This document shows positions 9,438 to 21,134 of a stretch of DNA of 64,000 nt, piece by piece. Source of the stretch: Ceratobasidium sp. AG-K (lineage: Eukaryota > Basidiomycota > Agaricomycetes > Cantharellales > Ceratobasidiaceae); NCBI GenBank assembly GCA_037039685.1, contig JAWNGF010000012.1, forward strand, positions 1,178,001 to 1,242,000, read 5' to 3'. The notes under the pieces were generated by a model. It searched no databases. It saw only the letters and a list, made by a program, of their open reading frames with translations, and had not been told where the DNA came from. Made by a program: the position numbers and the translations under genes. Position 1 is the stretch's first letter, and the number at the start of each line of letters is the position of its first letter.

Positions 9438-11438
9438 TTAGAGGGAGACCCCTTCTTTCCCCAAGCCTTCTTCGATTGTTGCCTCCCTTCCTTTAACGCT
9501 AGGTTCCGTTGTTATCCATTCCTTGGACGGGCATTTGAATGAGCGGTGTCCTTCCTGTCCGCACTTTAGGCAGCGGTTGGTTGCTATTCTTGCTTTGTAT
9601 ATTTCGTCAGGCAGCCGTTTTGTAGAGGTTTGTCCGCTAGCAGTTGGTTGTGCGGCCTTCTTCCCTGTCGAGGTCTTGATTTGTTGCAATTTCTGATCAA
9701 TAGAGATTGCAATTGAGATCCACCGGTCAAGGGAAAGTTCTTGTTCTGTTCCATCTTCATTGATCAGGGTCAGTTCGAAGCGAGCTAGTTCGGTCTTGAC
9801 TTCTGACTTCAACCCTTCCTTGAACTGGTTGATCAGAGCTTCTTGTCCCCAGTTTACGTCTACCAGAAGATATCGGAATTCCGAAGCATAGTTTGCTACA
9901 GAGTTGTTTTGCTTGCATTTTCGGATATCTGATTCGGCTTTAGCCTTCTTGTTGGGGTCGCTGAACTGTTCCATGAAGTGTGCCTTGAAACTTTCCCATG
10001 AGGCAAGGTTTTGGTTATTTTCCCTTTGGTTGAGTGATCGTAAGAGAACTTGTGCCCAGTGAGTGGCAGCCTTGTTTTCGGATTTGAAGTTTGCTAGAGC
10101 CTCGCGGATCCTTTCTTCGCTGGAAGTGTATTGATCCCCTAGACGTACAAAGTAGCTCTCCATTTGTGTGATGAACATTTCGGCACCTTCTCCTTTCTTT
10201 CCATCAAAGGCTTCTGGGCAAGTTACCTTGGGACGTCGAGGGCTGCTACCGATGCCTGGGTTCTCGATCAGTCGTTGGATTCTTAATTCTAACTCGTCTA
10301 TCCTGGTAGATTCCGCGTCTGGATGTGGTGGAGAATTTGATCGCCTGGACGGAATCCCGTGTAGGGAAGTTTCGTCAATTTCTTCTCGCATATTGTTGAT
10401 AGCTTCTTGAACTTCCGTGATTTTGGTAGTGAAGGAGGTTCCTTCTTGTCGCAAATTTTCCAGTCCTTGAGTTACTGCCTCGTTCCACTCGAGTTGCCCT
10501 TGTCTGGTAGTGTTGAGTTCTTCGCGTACATTGTTCACAAGTCCTTGAGTGTTGGCAACCTCATTTCGAAGGCGTGTTACGTCTTGTCCGACCAAAAAAG
10601 AATTATGTTCGCCATTTCTTGCCGAGTTCAGAATGTCTGTTAAGGTGCCTTGTAGGGTGTTGATAGAGTCGTTAAAGATTTGTTGGTTGTTTGCTAGAAC
10701 CTGTGTGGCTTGTTCTAGCCCACTAAGCCTTCGATCCATGGTGACCCTCATTCCGTCTATAACCCTAAGGGTGGCGTTGTGTCTTCCTTCTAGGAGGTCG
10801 TCTAGGTCGTCTAAATTACTGATTACAGTCCTGCCGCTAGCGCTAGAACTTGAACTTGAGCTTTCCGGATCATCGGCGCCTCGTGGTACCGGGGCCGACT
10901 GCCCGGAGTAACCCTGTGGGACATAGGGTGGTGCTGGAATTGCTGGTGTGACTGGCTGGGAAGCTATTGGGATTGGTCCTGCGCTGGTGATGGTTCCTCC
11001 AATTTGAGGGACTGTAGGGACATTGGGAATGTGTGGTGTAGGAGGAGGTCTAATGGGGACAAGCGACACGCCCCCATGAGCTTCAGGTTGGGGAGAAAAG
11101 AACTGCCTCCTAGTTCCTAGTGGCCACAAGGGACGTGATGGTCCTGGACTTCCAGTTGAAATGCGAATCACAGCTGGAGTGGGGTCATTTGTGAGATCTC
11201 CTGGTTCTCTATTTGTGATGGTGGGTTCTTCCTCTTGTACTATTGTCATGTCAGAGATGCCGAAAGCTCCTGGCATTGAAGATCGGCTCTGAGAGCGTGA
11301 TCGGACAGGACCTCCCGCTTGAGTTTGTGCAATGTCTTGCTCGTTTAATGATCCTGTGGGCCTTGCTGCCCGACTGGGTCCTCTTCTTGTTGATCTAGTG
11401 GATGAGGGGCGTGACCCTCCGTCTTCTTGAATAGACAT
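9438..11438 (-). CDS. gag: Element C Gag polyprotein (666 aa)
   Basis: Intact ORF starting MSIQEDGG, 32 bases after the LTR. The N-terminal third is Pro/Ser-rich and probably disordered. A helical, coiled-coil-like part follows (residues about 200-350), then a retrotransposon Gag domain (about 400-560) and a CX2CX4HX4C zinc knuckle (CLKCGQEGHRSFKC). This would build the particle shell and bind RNA. It ends EGVSL-TAA, where the stop lies in the loop of a short GGTCTC/GAGACC inverted repeat. The frame carries an extra G compared with the frameshifted copy in element E. Confidence 0.92.
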   Translation of the reverse strand: MSIQEDGGSRPSSTRSTRRGPSRAARPTGSLNEQDIAQTQAGGPVRSRSQSRSSMPGAFGISDMTIVQEEEPTITNREPGDLTNDPTPAVIRISTGSPGPSRPLWPLGTRRQFFSPQPEAHGGVSLVPIRPPPTPHIPNVPTVPQIGGTITSAGPIPIASQPVTPAIPAPPYVPQGYSGQSAPVPRGADDPESSSSSSSASGRTVISNLDDLDDLLEGRHNATLRVIDGMRVTMDRRLSGLEQATQVLANNQQIFNDSINTLQGTLTDILNSARNGEHNSFLVGQDVTRLRNEVANTQGLVNNVREELNTTRQGQLEWNEAVTQGLENLRQEGTSFTTKITEVQEAINNMREEIDETSLHGIPSRRSNSPPHPDAESTRIDELELRIQRLIENPGIGSSPRRPKVTCPEAFDGKKGEGAEMFITQMESYFVRLGDQYTSSEERIREALANFKSENKAATHWAQVLLRSLNQRENNQNLASWESFKAHFMEQFSDPNKKAKAESDIRKCKQNNSVANYASEFRYLLVDVNWGQEALINQFKEGLKSEVKTELARFELTLINEDGTEQELSLDRWISIAISIDQKLQQIKTSTGKKAAQPTASGQTSTKRLPDEIYKARIATNRCLKCGQEGHRSFKCPSKEWITTEPSVKGREATIEEGLGKEGVSL

Positions 11439-11455
11439 GCTTGTATGTTTGTTTA

Positions 11456-11467
11456 AGCTTGTTTTGT
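11456..11467 (-). other. Self-priming primer binding site of element C
   Basis: On the minus strand, two bases (TT) after the 5' LTR, lies ACAAAACAAGCT. It is a perfect 12-nt complement of AGCTTGTTTTGT in the LTR (11630-11641), which sits about 30 nt downstream of the TATA box, the place where the transcript should start. It does not look like the 3' end of a tRNA. The arrangement matches the self-priming of Tf1/sushi-type elements. Confidence 0.75.
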
Positions 11468-11469
11468 AA

Positions 11470-11925
11470 TGTCGTAAGCTTCTTCTTGGTGGCTATGAGA
11501 CAAGCTGCGATGGAGAGTGGACGGCACTAAGACCTAAGTGACCCCTTGAACCGCAACACACTTAAGCGTCTGTAGGCTCTTGAGGGTAGGGGTGGTTCTA
11601 AGTGTCACTCAGAGGGGATGTTTGACGAGACAAAACAAGCTGGGGTTACCAGGCTTGTTGGTCCTCTATATATATTCAAGAGGCGGCCAAGTCATACAGA
11701 ACGCAGCCACAAGAGTCACAGCAGTCAACCAGTCAGGAGTGTCCATGTGAGTCATGCTGTATGAACAGACATGACTCGTACAAAGCACAGCCGCGTTACA
11801 CAATGTAACAGAATAACCACAAGAAGGTGGCAACGCGGCGAACAGAAACGGAAACACAACACAAGAGAAGGGAACAGGTGGGCGAGACAACAGGCGAGTC
11901 CGATGGAGTGAGCTAGCTCACGACA
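11470..11925 (-). repeat. 5' LTR and promoter of element C
   Basis: 456 bp, the same as 4694-5149 except for one transition. A TATA box (minus strand TATATATAG) lies near 11668. The predicted transcription start is the A of AGCTTGTTTTGT at 11641, inferred from its complementarity to the PBS. Confidence 0.93.
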
Positions 11926-11930
11926 TTGTC

Positions 11931-14682
11931 CTATTGACGTGATTGTTGTGACAAAATTCCGCAATAGGTAGCCATTTAGCCCAGTCATCCTGGTTATAGT
12001 TGCAAAAGACTCTTAGGAATCCTTCCAGCCACTTGTTTGTGTTTTTGGCTAGCCCATCAGTTTGCAGATGAAAGGCCATGCTAAAAGTGGGGTGTATCCC
12101 TAGTCAATTATACACTGCCTCCAGGAAGTGTGATTTGAAGGTTGTTCCCCTATTGGAGACTGTTGTTTTGGGGAGCCCATGGATACGCCATATGTTATGC
12201 ACAAAGATCTTGGCTAGCTGTTCTGAGTTGGTGCTTTCATTGCATGCAATGAAATGTGCCATCCTTGAGAAGCAATCCACTACCACAAGGATGCTATCAT
12301 TTCCTTCTGACTTGGGTAGTTTGACAATAAAGTCATATGCAATATCTTCCCAAGGTTTCTCCGGTATCGGCAAGGGTTTGAGTGGGACTGGTTGTTTGTG
12401 TCCCTTTCCCCTTTGGCATACTTCACAAGTGTCCACATATCTATTGATTTGTGCCTTCATGCCAGGCCAGTAGTATTTCCTTGCTACAAGCTCAAGCGTC
12501 CTTGCTTGTCCTTGATGTCCCGCTATTGGACTATCATGGTGTAGTCGTAGGATGTTTAAGTGCACATCCTTATCCTCAGGGACAAGAATCTTCCCCTGGT
12601 ACCAGAGGAGATCTTTGTTGTACTCATAGTCCTTGAATTGCTTCTTGACTGTGGGAGGCAGATCCTCCTTTCCTTTGACCGTTGTGATAAGGGTTCTGAG
12701 ATTTTCATCTTCTTCCTGCCCTTCCTTGATGTCTGATATGATATCCACCCCTAGGTCTGCCGAAAAGCCTTTGAAAGTTTTGGCGGCAATCATTACTTGT
12801 TCCGCATTGGGAACGTCATCATGGTCGCTTTTTCTAGATAGGATATCGGGTTTCGTTCCCATTTTTCCAGGTCAATAGTGTATCTCATAATTATATGAGC
12901 TAAGGAGCAGGTACCATTGTGCATGTCTTCTGTTGAAGTTTCTATTACTTCCCCAATATATGAGATTCCAGTGATTGGTGTACATGATTACTAGTAGGCT
13001 AGTTCCCTCCAGGTGTATGCACCAATGAGTAAGTGCTTCTATGATAGCTAGGAGCTCCTTATCATGTGTATCGTAGTTAAGCTCCGCTGGTTTGAAGCTT
13101 TTTGATAAGAAGCTGATGGGATGTAAATACCCATCTGATTGTTGCTGAGACAATATTGCGCCCATTGCCACCCCTGAGGTGTTGGTTTCTAGGTAGGATT
13201 GCTTTGATTTGTCAGGGTGTGCAAGGACGGGTTCTTCTGAAGTTAGTCGCTTGAGTTCTTCAAATGCCTTTTGATGCTCTTCTCCCCATTCCCACTTCTT
13301 ATCCTTATGAGTGAGCTGAGTCAAGGGTTTTACAACATAGGAGAAGGATACAACAAATCTTTGGTAGAAGTTTGCAAATCCAATGAAGGATTGGAGTTGT
13401 TTTACTGTTTTAGGTGTGGGCCATTCCTGGATAGTTTTGACTTTGTCCTTGTGCATGGAGATACCATGTTTGTCCACAAGAAATCCCACCCAGTCGGCTT
13501 TCTTCTGGTAGAAGTAGCATTTTTTGATATTCCCATAGAGATGATGTTCTCACAAGAGTTCCAATACTTCTCAGAGATCTTGTGTGTGTTTCTTGCGACC
13601 TCTGGAAATGACTAGGATGTTGTTGATGTATACAACTACAGGCACCCCTTTCTTGTATCTAAAAATGTGGTCCATGTATCATTGGAAGGTAGACAGGGCA
13701 TTCTTTAGTCCCATGCCCATTAGCGTGTATTCAAAGAGACCTTCCACTGTTCTAAAAGCTGTTTTCCATTTGTCTCCTTCCTTGATTCTGATGTTCCAGA
13801 ATCCATTCTTCAAATCTAGGGTAGAAATGAAAAGTTCTTTGTCATGTTCTTCCCTGTTTTCTTGAAGATATCAAGTAGTTCTTCCAGAAGTGGCACAGGG
13901 TATTGATTGGCTATAGTTATAGCGTTTATTCCGGTGTAGTCTATCACAGTTTGGAGGTCAGGTATGACTTGTCCCAGTTTTAGTGCCTTTTTGACAAAGC
14001 AGGCTCCGGCAGCAATAGGGGATTTGCTTGGCCTTATTCTTCCTGAAGCTAATTCCTCCCTTACATATTGCTTCTGTGCCTCTCTTTCTCTTGGGGAAAG
14101 AGGGTATGCTTTTCTGGGTTTGGGCAGTGCTCCTCCTTCAATGAGGTCTATTGTGCAATCCCATTCCCTATGTTCTGGCAGCTGGTCATATTTTTCTTCA
14201 TTGAAGACGTCTTGGTAGTCCTGTAGTTCTTCTGGTAGGCCTTCCAATTTAGCTGCTTTAGCTTGGATAAGATTGTCACACCAGTTGATTTCAAAGGGTG
14301 CCCATGTGATATCCGGGTTGACTTCTTTTAGCCACGTCATTCCCAGTATCATAGGTTGTGTTCCTGTTGGCATGCAGTAGAGTTTTTGCATGAAGGTTCT
14401 TCCTTGTAGCTCAAAGGTGACCTTAGTTTGGAAGCGTATAGTTTCCTTCTCCGTTTTTCCATTGATCATTTCAACACTTCTGGGAGTTTGAAGCTCAATG
14501 AGAGGGAGATTATTTCTCCTAGCATACTTGATATCCATGAAGTTTCTTGTAGATCCTGAGTCAATGAGCATTGGTGTTTTATCTGTGATTCCCTCTATCT
14601 TTGTATATACCATGGGTGATTCATTCAATGCTTTGCAGTAATATACATTTGATAGAGGTTTGTTTGAGGTATCACTAGACAC
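11931..14682 (-). pseudogene. pol: Element B pol, 5' part: protease, RT, RNase H, integrase
   Basis: The frame starts with GTG at 14682, -1 relative to gag. The protease has LIDSGSTRNFMD. RT is damaged: a frameshift after the first RT motifs (near 13820-13860) and YINN in place of YIDD (near 13632). TGA stops follow FQ (near 13680), QDL (near 13573), IHY (12872) and VYN (12104). RNase H (LETNTSG has lost its Asp), an integrase zinc finger (HHDSPIAGHQ, CEVCQR) and the core (AYDFIVKLP) are recognisable. Element C interrupts the gene at 11925. It is clearly non-functional. Confidence 0.85.
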
Positions 14683-14699
14683 GGTGCTAGGACACCTAT

Positions 14700-16778
14700 C
14701 TAGTTTTCCGACTCCAAGGCGGTTGAGACTGCCTCTTCAATGGTAGTGGAGACTTCTGCCGCTTTTCCTTTGATTGGTTGTTTCCCTTTGTCGACGTAGG
14801 TCCATCCTGTGCGGCAATCCTTCATCATATGATTAGGTTTGCCACATTTGATGCACAGGTTCTCCTTCTTGTGGCGTTCCTTTTCTTCATTGGGTACCTG
14901 GATGGTAGTAGTATTTCCACCGGTGTTTGGGCCTTGAGGTTTCCTTTGGTCCTTCTGTTTTCCTTTATCCAATTTCGTTGGATTCAGTTGCTTGGCCTGG
15001 AGTGCAAGCTGCATCCAATCGTGCAAGGTCCTTGCATTATGGCGGTTGTAGTCATGCATTTCTTCCCTTATGAGTTCCTGTTTGATGGCATGTTGCAGGC
15101 CATGTTGGAAGCGTGCAATGAGGGCGTCTTTGTTCCATTCTATGTCTTGCTGTAGAAGGCGGAAGTTGGTGATGTATTCCGACACACTCTTGTTTTGCTA
15201 GAGCTTCTGTAGTTTAGTTTTGGCATCTAGCTGTTTAGCTGGATCCGTCCATTGTTCAATAAAAGCTGTCTGTAGTTCATCCCAGCTTGTGAGCCAAAGA
15301 TGGGGACGTCAATTGTTATAGGCGTTCAGGGCGGGTTGTGCCCAATTTGCTGGTTGCCCTTCTTTCATGTTGACCAAGAAGGCAGCAATTTTGCTAAGAT
15401 CAGTGTTGTAGTAGTTCTCATTGATGAGGAAGTAGGCCTTCATTTGTGAGAGGAAGGTTTCAGCAGCCGTTCCTCTTGTTCCATCAAAGGGTTTAGGCAT
15501 TTTCTGCTTGGATGATGGTCCGCCTCCATTTCCTCCCTGAGTCTGGATGATGATTGTTTGGTCTCTTTGCCGTACTTGATGTCCTGATTGATTTTCCACA
15601 TGGAAGGATGGAGTGGGTGGGGACGGTGATGGATTAGGCATTCTTCCAGGTCCACTTTGTCCATGACCAAAGGGTGATGACAGAGGAAGCGGCGGGTTGG
15701 GAGGAGGTGGTGTTCTCCTACTTTCCTGTGAGCGTCGCTCGTCTCTATCATCCATCTGCCATTTGCCAATGTTTTGGACATCAAGCGCAATTTGGTCTAC
15801 AGTTGTTTCTGTCCTTCCAATGTGTGTAGCCATGGCAAGTAGTGCTAGTCGTTGGGCTTCCGTGGTGGTTTGGTACTCCCTTTGCAGGGCTTGGATTGTT
15901 GCCTCCATTGCTTCTAGTCAGGTATTTTGTCCATTGATAGACAAATTGATACCTGCTTGATAATGACCAGTTGTATGGTCAATTTGTTCCATAGTGTTTG
16001 TTGCTGTGACAATTTGGTTCTGGACTTGCTGCATGACATTTTCCACAGTTCCAATCCTTTCTAGGAAGGTATTGACTGGATCTTTGGTTTGTTGCCCAAT
16101 ACGTTCAAGTATCTGTAAGGAGTTAGTTGTGTCAGCAATTTGGGCGTCCCACCTTTGTTCCAGAGTCTTGATTCTTGCTGCCATGATTGCATTGTTTTCC
16201 ATGTATTCTCTCTGTATTCTATTGTAGATGGCCTGGAAGACTTCCACTTCTCTGCCTTCTGTGTTGACAAGTCGCTGACTCCTCTGGATGGTTCTATCAA
16301 TTGATGTTGTCTCAATTGATCCGCTGGCACTGGTACGTGATACCAATCTAGATGGTGCCAAAGAAGCGTTGTCTCCCTGTACGTAGTCAAGTCTTGGCAA
16401 AGGGTTTTCCGTATTGTCGCCATCGGATTTGTGATGGATTATTGAGAAAGTTAGTGGTGACCTTGGTATGGTTATCCTAGGGTGTGAAGGACCTGGTGTG
16501 GCATTTCTTGGTTGGTCACCAACAATCTGTATCTTTTGTTCAGCCTGTGGTGATTCAATGATTGGGATGGTTATTGCTATTGGCACCAGTGGCTCAATTC
16601 CTGTTGTGTTGGGTATTGTTATCATTCCCGGTGTAGTGTCTTCTACTTTGGCCGAGTTTTCCCCAATGTTTCCCAGGACTCCAGGGACAGTTCCCACGCT
16701 AGGTGGTCTAGACTGTTGTCGTGGTCTCAATGATTCCGTAAATTCAGGTGGATGTCTAGCCCTTTGTGTTGGGTTCAT
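14700..16778 (-). pseudogene. gag: Element B gag, three in-frame stops
   Basis: ATG at 16778 (MNPTQRARHPPEF). One frame runs to a TAG at 14700-14702, broken by TGA (15918-15920), TGA (15309-15311) and TAG (near 15197). The N-terminus is Pro-rich, followed by a helical part and a Gag domain. The zinc knuckle is CIKCGKPNHMMKDC near 14840. The sequence is diverged from the Gag of C, E and F. Only seven bases separate the start codon from the D-type LTR edge at 16786, with no recognisable PBS, so the 5' end is rearranged. Confidence 0.8.
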
Positions 16779-16785
16779 TTGTACC

Positions 16786-17689
16786 TGTCCCAACTTGGGT
16801 TGATTAGGTATATAAAGATTAAGGGGCTCGACTGGATAAGTCTTAGAGCCCAAGGAGTGGTGATAGTAAGAGTATTGGATTGGACAAGTCCTAGTGGAGA
16901 GGAGGTCAAGCCTTTTTGTTAACCGGCTTGACCTGTCGTGAGCCATGCTCTCGCCATCGGACTCGTCTGCGTCTCATCCTCTCTCGTCCCTTGTGTTTGT
17001 GTTTGTGTTTGTGTTTGTTCTTTGTTTGCCTTTCCCCTTGTTTTCCCTGCCGCGTTGCCACCTTCTTGTGGTTATGTGTTACACTGTGTAACGCGGCTGT
17101 GCTTTGTACGAGTCATGTCTGTTCATACAGCATGACTCACATGGACACTCCTGATTGGTAGACTTGCTTGACTCATGTGGCTGCGCTCTGTATGACTCAG
17201 CCGCCTCTTGAATAAATATAGCGGACCAACAAGCCTGGTAACCCCAGCTTGTTTTGTCTCGTCAAAACATTCCCTTTGAGTGACACTCTGAACCACCCCT
17301 ACCCTCAAGGACCTACAGACACTTAAGTGTGTTGCAGTTCAAGAGGTCACTTAGGTCTTAGTGCCGTCCACTCCCCATTGCGGCTTGTCTCATAGCCATT
17401 AAGAAGAAGCTTACGACATGACCTCTGGGTGTATATACATGAGGGATCAGTGCCACGTCATCATCTATCAGTGTGAGAAAGCCAAGTACGACCAATGATA
17501 AGCAAGATAAGAGGTATGACTTGACATTCTGGAAGTTCTGGAAGCAACCACCAATATCAAATGGAAAGACAAATACATCACATGATACAAGTTAAGCACC
17601 AGAGGACATTTGTACCAAAAAAGGAAAGTGTTCGGAAAAAAAAGATATAAAATCAGAATAAAATGTCTGAGCTTAGTCAGCTCATGACA
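16786..17689 (-). repeat. D-type LTR split by a solo LTR
   Basis: The two halves, 16786-16933 and 17424-17689, make a 414-bp LTR matching the uninterrupted 415-bp copy at 35373-35787. On the minus strand it starts TGTCATGAGCTGAC right after the GAGGGGG tract that ends element D, so it is the 3' LTR of D. It ends CAAGTTGGGACA next to the gag of element B. A TATA box (minus strand TATATACACCC) lies near 17430. Confidence 0.8.
16934..17418 (+). mobile_element. Solo LTR of the C-type family with TSD
   Basis: 485 bp, starting TGTCGTGAGCC and ending CTTACGACA, flanked by TGACC at 16929-16933 and 17419-17423. It has the family's TATA region, TGACTCA motifs and TGTAAC palindrome, plus a short GTGTTT repeat near 16995-17022 that adds length. 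It is a full-length LTR without internal sequence, the product of LTR-LTR recombination after insertion into the LTR of D. Confidence 0.92.
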
Positions 17690-17699
17690 TTACCCCCTC

Positions 17700-20600
17700 C
17701 TAAGGGCCTGGCGCGGTGGGGTGGAGTTTGTGAAATTTCTCAACTAGTTCAGGAGCATTCTTGAGGTCCTCCTTTGTATGCCAAGAGTTGTCTGCATGAG
17801 AGTATCCTTTCCATTTGACGTAATAGTGGAGTTGACAGCGAATTTTCTTGGAATTAAGGATTTCTTCAACTTCCCACTCTTCTTCTCCTTCTTGTGTGAC
17901 AATAAGGGGTGGTTGAGTGGGTTCGCAACCATGGGGATCATAGTGAAATTTCTTGAGCAACATGACATGGAAGACAGGATGGATCTTCATTGACTTTGGT
18001 AATTCCAGTTTAAAGGCGTGAGTCCCTATTTTTTCCAGTACTTTGTAAGGGCCTAGAACTTTGTGAGAGAGTTTTACTGAAGGTCTGTCTGTGGATATGT
18101 TTTGATGATGAAGCCAGACTTTATCTCCAGGATTTATTTCTTCTGGTTCCTTGGCTCCTTTCTCAAAGTGGTGTTTGTAGGGTTGGTTTGCTAGGATGAG
18201 AGCAGCTTTGACTTCATCGTATCCTTTCAACAGGAATTCCGCATGGGCATCAGCTTCAGGAACAGTATAGTCTGATTCTTCCCCAATGCTCATTCTAGGG
18301 TTGAAACCTTGGCAGATCTGGAAAGGGGTTTTGCCGGTGGATGCTTGGATTCCATTGTTGTAAGCAAACTCTGCCATGGGAAGTAGGGCTACCCAGTCGT
18401 TTTGCCTATGGTTGACAAAAGCCCTAATAAAGATTTTGACAACTTGGTTTGCTCATGCTGACTGTCCATCTGTCCTTGGATGATAGGCTGTGCTGAAGGT
18501 GGGTTTTACGTCTAACCGTTTGTACAGATGCTTAATGAACTTTGAGTTGAAGGTGGATCCTCTATCCGAGACTGTTGCTTTTGGGGTGCCATGAAGTTTC
18601 CAAATGTTTGCAACAAAGATATTGGCTATGTCTACTGCTGTAGCCATTGATTTGCAAGGGAAATAATGTGCCATCTTGGATAAACAATCTACCACTGTTA
18701 AGATTGCGTCATATCCTTCTGACTCTGGGAGCCCTACAATCATGTTGTAGGAGATCTCTTCCCAAGGTCTCTCAGGAATGTGTAGAGGATGCAGTAGTCC
18801 TGTGGGGAGTTGATTTGATGGTTTAACTCGAATGCATGTTTTGTAGTGTGACACATAAGAGTTGATGAATTTCTTCATGGTTGGCCAGTAATAAGCCCTT
18901 GAGACCAATTCCAATGTTCTTGCTTGTCCAGGATGCCCAGCTGTAATATTGTCATGGCGCAATTCCAATATCAGGTTTCTGATGGTTTCATCCTTGGGGA
19001 CAAAGATCTTTCCTTTGAACATTAGGAGTCCTTCTCTGTATTCCCAATCTTTGACTTTTTCTCTGTTTCTCAGCTTATTGTGAGCTTCCTCTAATCTAGG
19101 ATCTTCAAGGATTGCTTCTCTGATTAGATTGTTAATCTCCTGGTCAGGGGTAATAGCTGAAATAAAAATGTCTGGTTTGAGGAGAACTTGGTTCTCTACT
19201 CCCCCCCAAAGGTTCTAAGTTGTATTGCCTCGAGAGAATGTCTGCTTTTTTATTCTGGCTTCCTGGCCTATACATGATTTGAAAGTCGAAGTCTACCAAG
19301 AAGTTCATCCAGTGAATTTGGTGTGGGTTCAGTTGTTTGGATGATGAGAAGTATTCCAAGTTTTTGTGATCTGTTATAACTTGGATGGCTTTTTCCGTGC
19401 CCTGAAGTAAGTGCCGCCATTCCTTGAAGGCTCTAATAATTGCCAATAGTTCTTTGTCAAAAATGCCGTAGTTTCATTCAGCCAGATTTAGCGATTTAGG
19501 GAGGAAAGCCACTGGGTGTAATTTCCCTTCTCCATCCTTTTGAGATAAAACTGCTCCTGTGGCAAACCCTGATGCATCTGTTTTGAGGAAAAACTCTTTA
19601 TTTTGATTGGGCTGCATCATTACAGGTGCCACCTTAAGAGCTTCCTTTAGTGCATTCATGGCGTCTTGTTCTTTGCTTGTCCACTGCCACTTTTGATCCT
19701 TCTTGAGTAGGTTGTATAGGGGTCTGGCTTTGCCGGCAAAGTCTTGAATGAATCTTCGATAGAAATTGACAAATCCTAGGAACTCTTGAACTTGTTTAAC
19801 GTTCTTGGGAGCTTTCCACTTCATAGCCGCCGTGACCTTTTCCTGATCCGTTTCAATTCCATTATTGGAGATGACCAGTCCTACCCAATCCAGCTTGGTT
19901 TGGTGGAACTTGCATTTCCTCAGTTTTGCAATTAGCTTGTGTTCCCTTAGTCTTCTTAGCACCTCTTTTATGTGTCCTGGATGGTCTTCGACTCATTTGG
20001 AAAAAATGAAGATGTCATCGATGTATACAAGTACAAAAACCCCCCGAATGTCCCTGAATATAGAGTTCATTAGGGACTGGAAGCTTGATGGGGCGTTTTT
20101 GAGACCAAAGGGCATGACTTTCCATTCATACATGCCATACTGAGTTTTGAAGGCTGTTTTCCATTCATGTCCTGTCACTATTTGGGTTTGATGGAATCCT
20201 TGTGCCAAGTCCAGAGTGGTACCAATGACAAATCCTTCCAGGGCCCTTAACCATTGATCCAGTAGAGGGATTCCGCTCGCATTGAATTTGCACAGCAAAT
20301 TCACATATCTATAGTCACCGGAAAAGCGTAATTCTGGGTTGTTTGGATCTTCTGGATGGGGCTTTTTGACGAATAGAACTGGCGATGCTAAAGGAGACTT
20401 GGAAATTTGAATATGTCCCCTCCGGATGACGGTTTCTAGTACTTTCTTCATTTCTTTGTCTTCAGCTGGGGACGTTTTGTAAATAGGGCCATGCTTTAAT
20501 TTAGCCTCTGGTAGGAGATCCAATGTGATGTTGGTTGGTCTGTGAGGTGGGAGTTCTTCCAATCTGGATTCATCAAATACATCTGCAAACTCCTTATATT

Positions 20601-21099
20601 CTTTGGGTAATATAGTTTCAGCTGCAATTTGGAGTGTAGATGGGACTTCTAGGCAGTTTTTTGAGCAAAACTCGCTTGTGTATGCAATTGTCCTATTTTT
20701 CCAATTTATTTGTGGGTTATGTTTCTTGAGCCATGACATTCCAAGTACAATGGGGTGTCTTCCAATGTTTGTGACGTGACATTCTATTTCGCTGGAATGT
20801 GTTCCCATGACAAGTTTAAATTTGGTATAGTGGGTGACCTTTCCAGACAAAACTTCTTGCCCATCTATAACTTGCAGAGTCTTTGGTTTTTTGTGTTGAA
20901 AAAGGGGGAGGTTTGCCTCTTTTGCAAGGGAAGGGTTGATGAAGCAGGAGGTTGGGCCGCAATCAAGTAGTGCTTGTCCAGAGAACTTTTTTGATTTGTT
21001 AACTGACTTAGAATCAGGAGCCGTAGCTAGTGGATGAGTGGTGAAATCAAGGTATAATTGGTTTTCATTTGATATTGACATGATTTCTAGTTCGTCCAT
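17700..21099 (-). pseudogene. pol: Element D pol, decayed (protease to chromodomain)
   Basis: ATG at 21099, frame -1 relative to gag. Recognisable are the protease (LLDCGPTSCF, with an altered DSG), RT with YIDDIF, RNase H (LKTDASG), an integrase zinc finger (RHDNITAGHPGQ, paired Cys altered to HYKTC), the core (SYNMIVGLP, VSDRGSTF), and a C-terminal chromodomain (EWEVEEILNSKK, YYVKWKGYSH). Defects are TGA at 19993-19995, TGA at 19474-19476, one extra base in a poly-C run near 19201, and TGA at 18453-18455. No ORF3 follows; the frame ends 11 bp before the LTR. Confidence 0.88.
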
Positions 21100-21134
21100 A
21101 TTACTAGCTAATATATCACCAAGTACCTGGCTCC

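Larger units (their letters stand above)
4694..11925 (-). mobile_element. Gypsy chromovirus element C, complete, nested in element B pol
   Basis: The 7232-bp element has LTRs at 4694-5149 and 11470-11925 (456 bp each). I count one difference between them, near 4729 and 11505. The 5-bp duplication TTGTC flanks it at 4689-4693 and 11926-11930, and removing the element restores the pol sequence of element B. Internal order on the minus strand is PBS, gag, pol (-1 frame), ORF3, polypurine tract. The near-identical LTRs mean a recent insertion. The only coding lesion I see is one nonsense codon in pol. Confidence 0.95.

Noticed and set aside
10168..10911. Several plus-strand ORFs of 78-120 codons opposite gag of element C
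   Set aside because: They are antisense shadows of the gag frame; the same pattern appears opposite every gag and pol copy and no protein-like features are visible.
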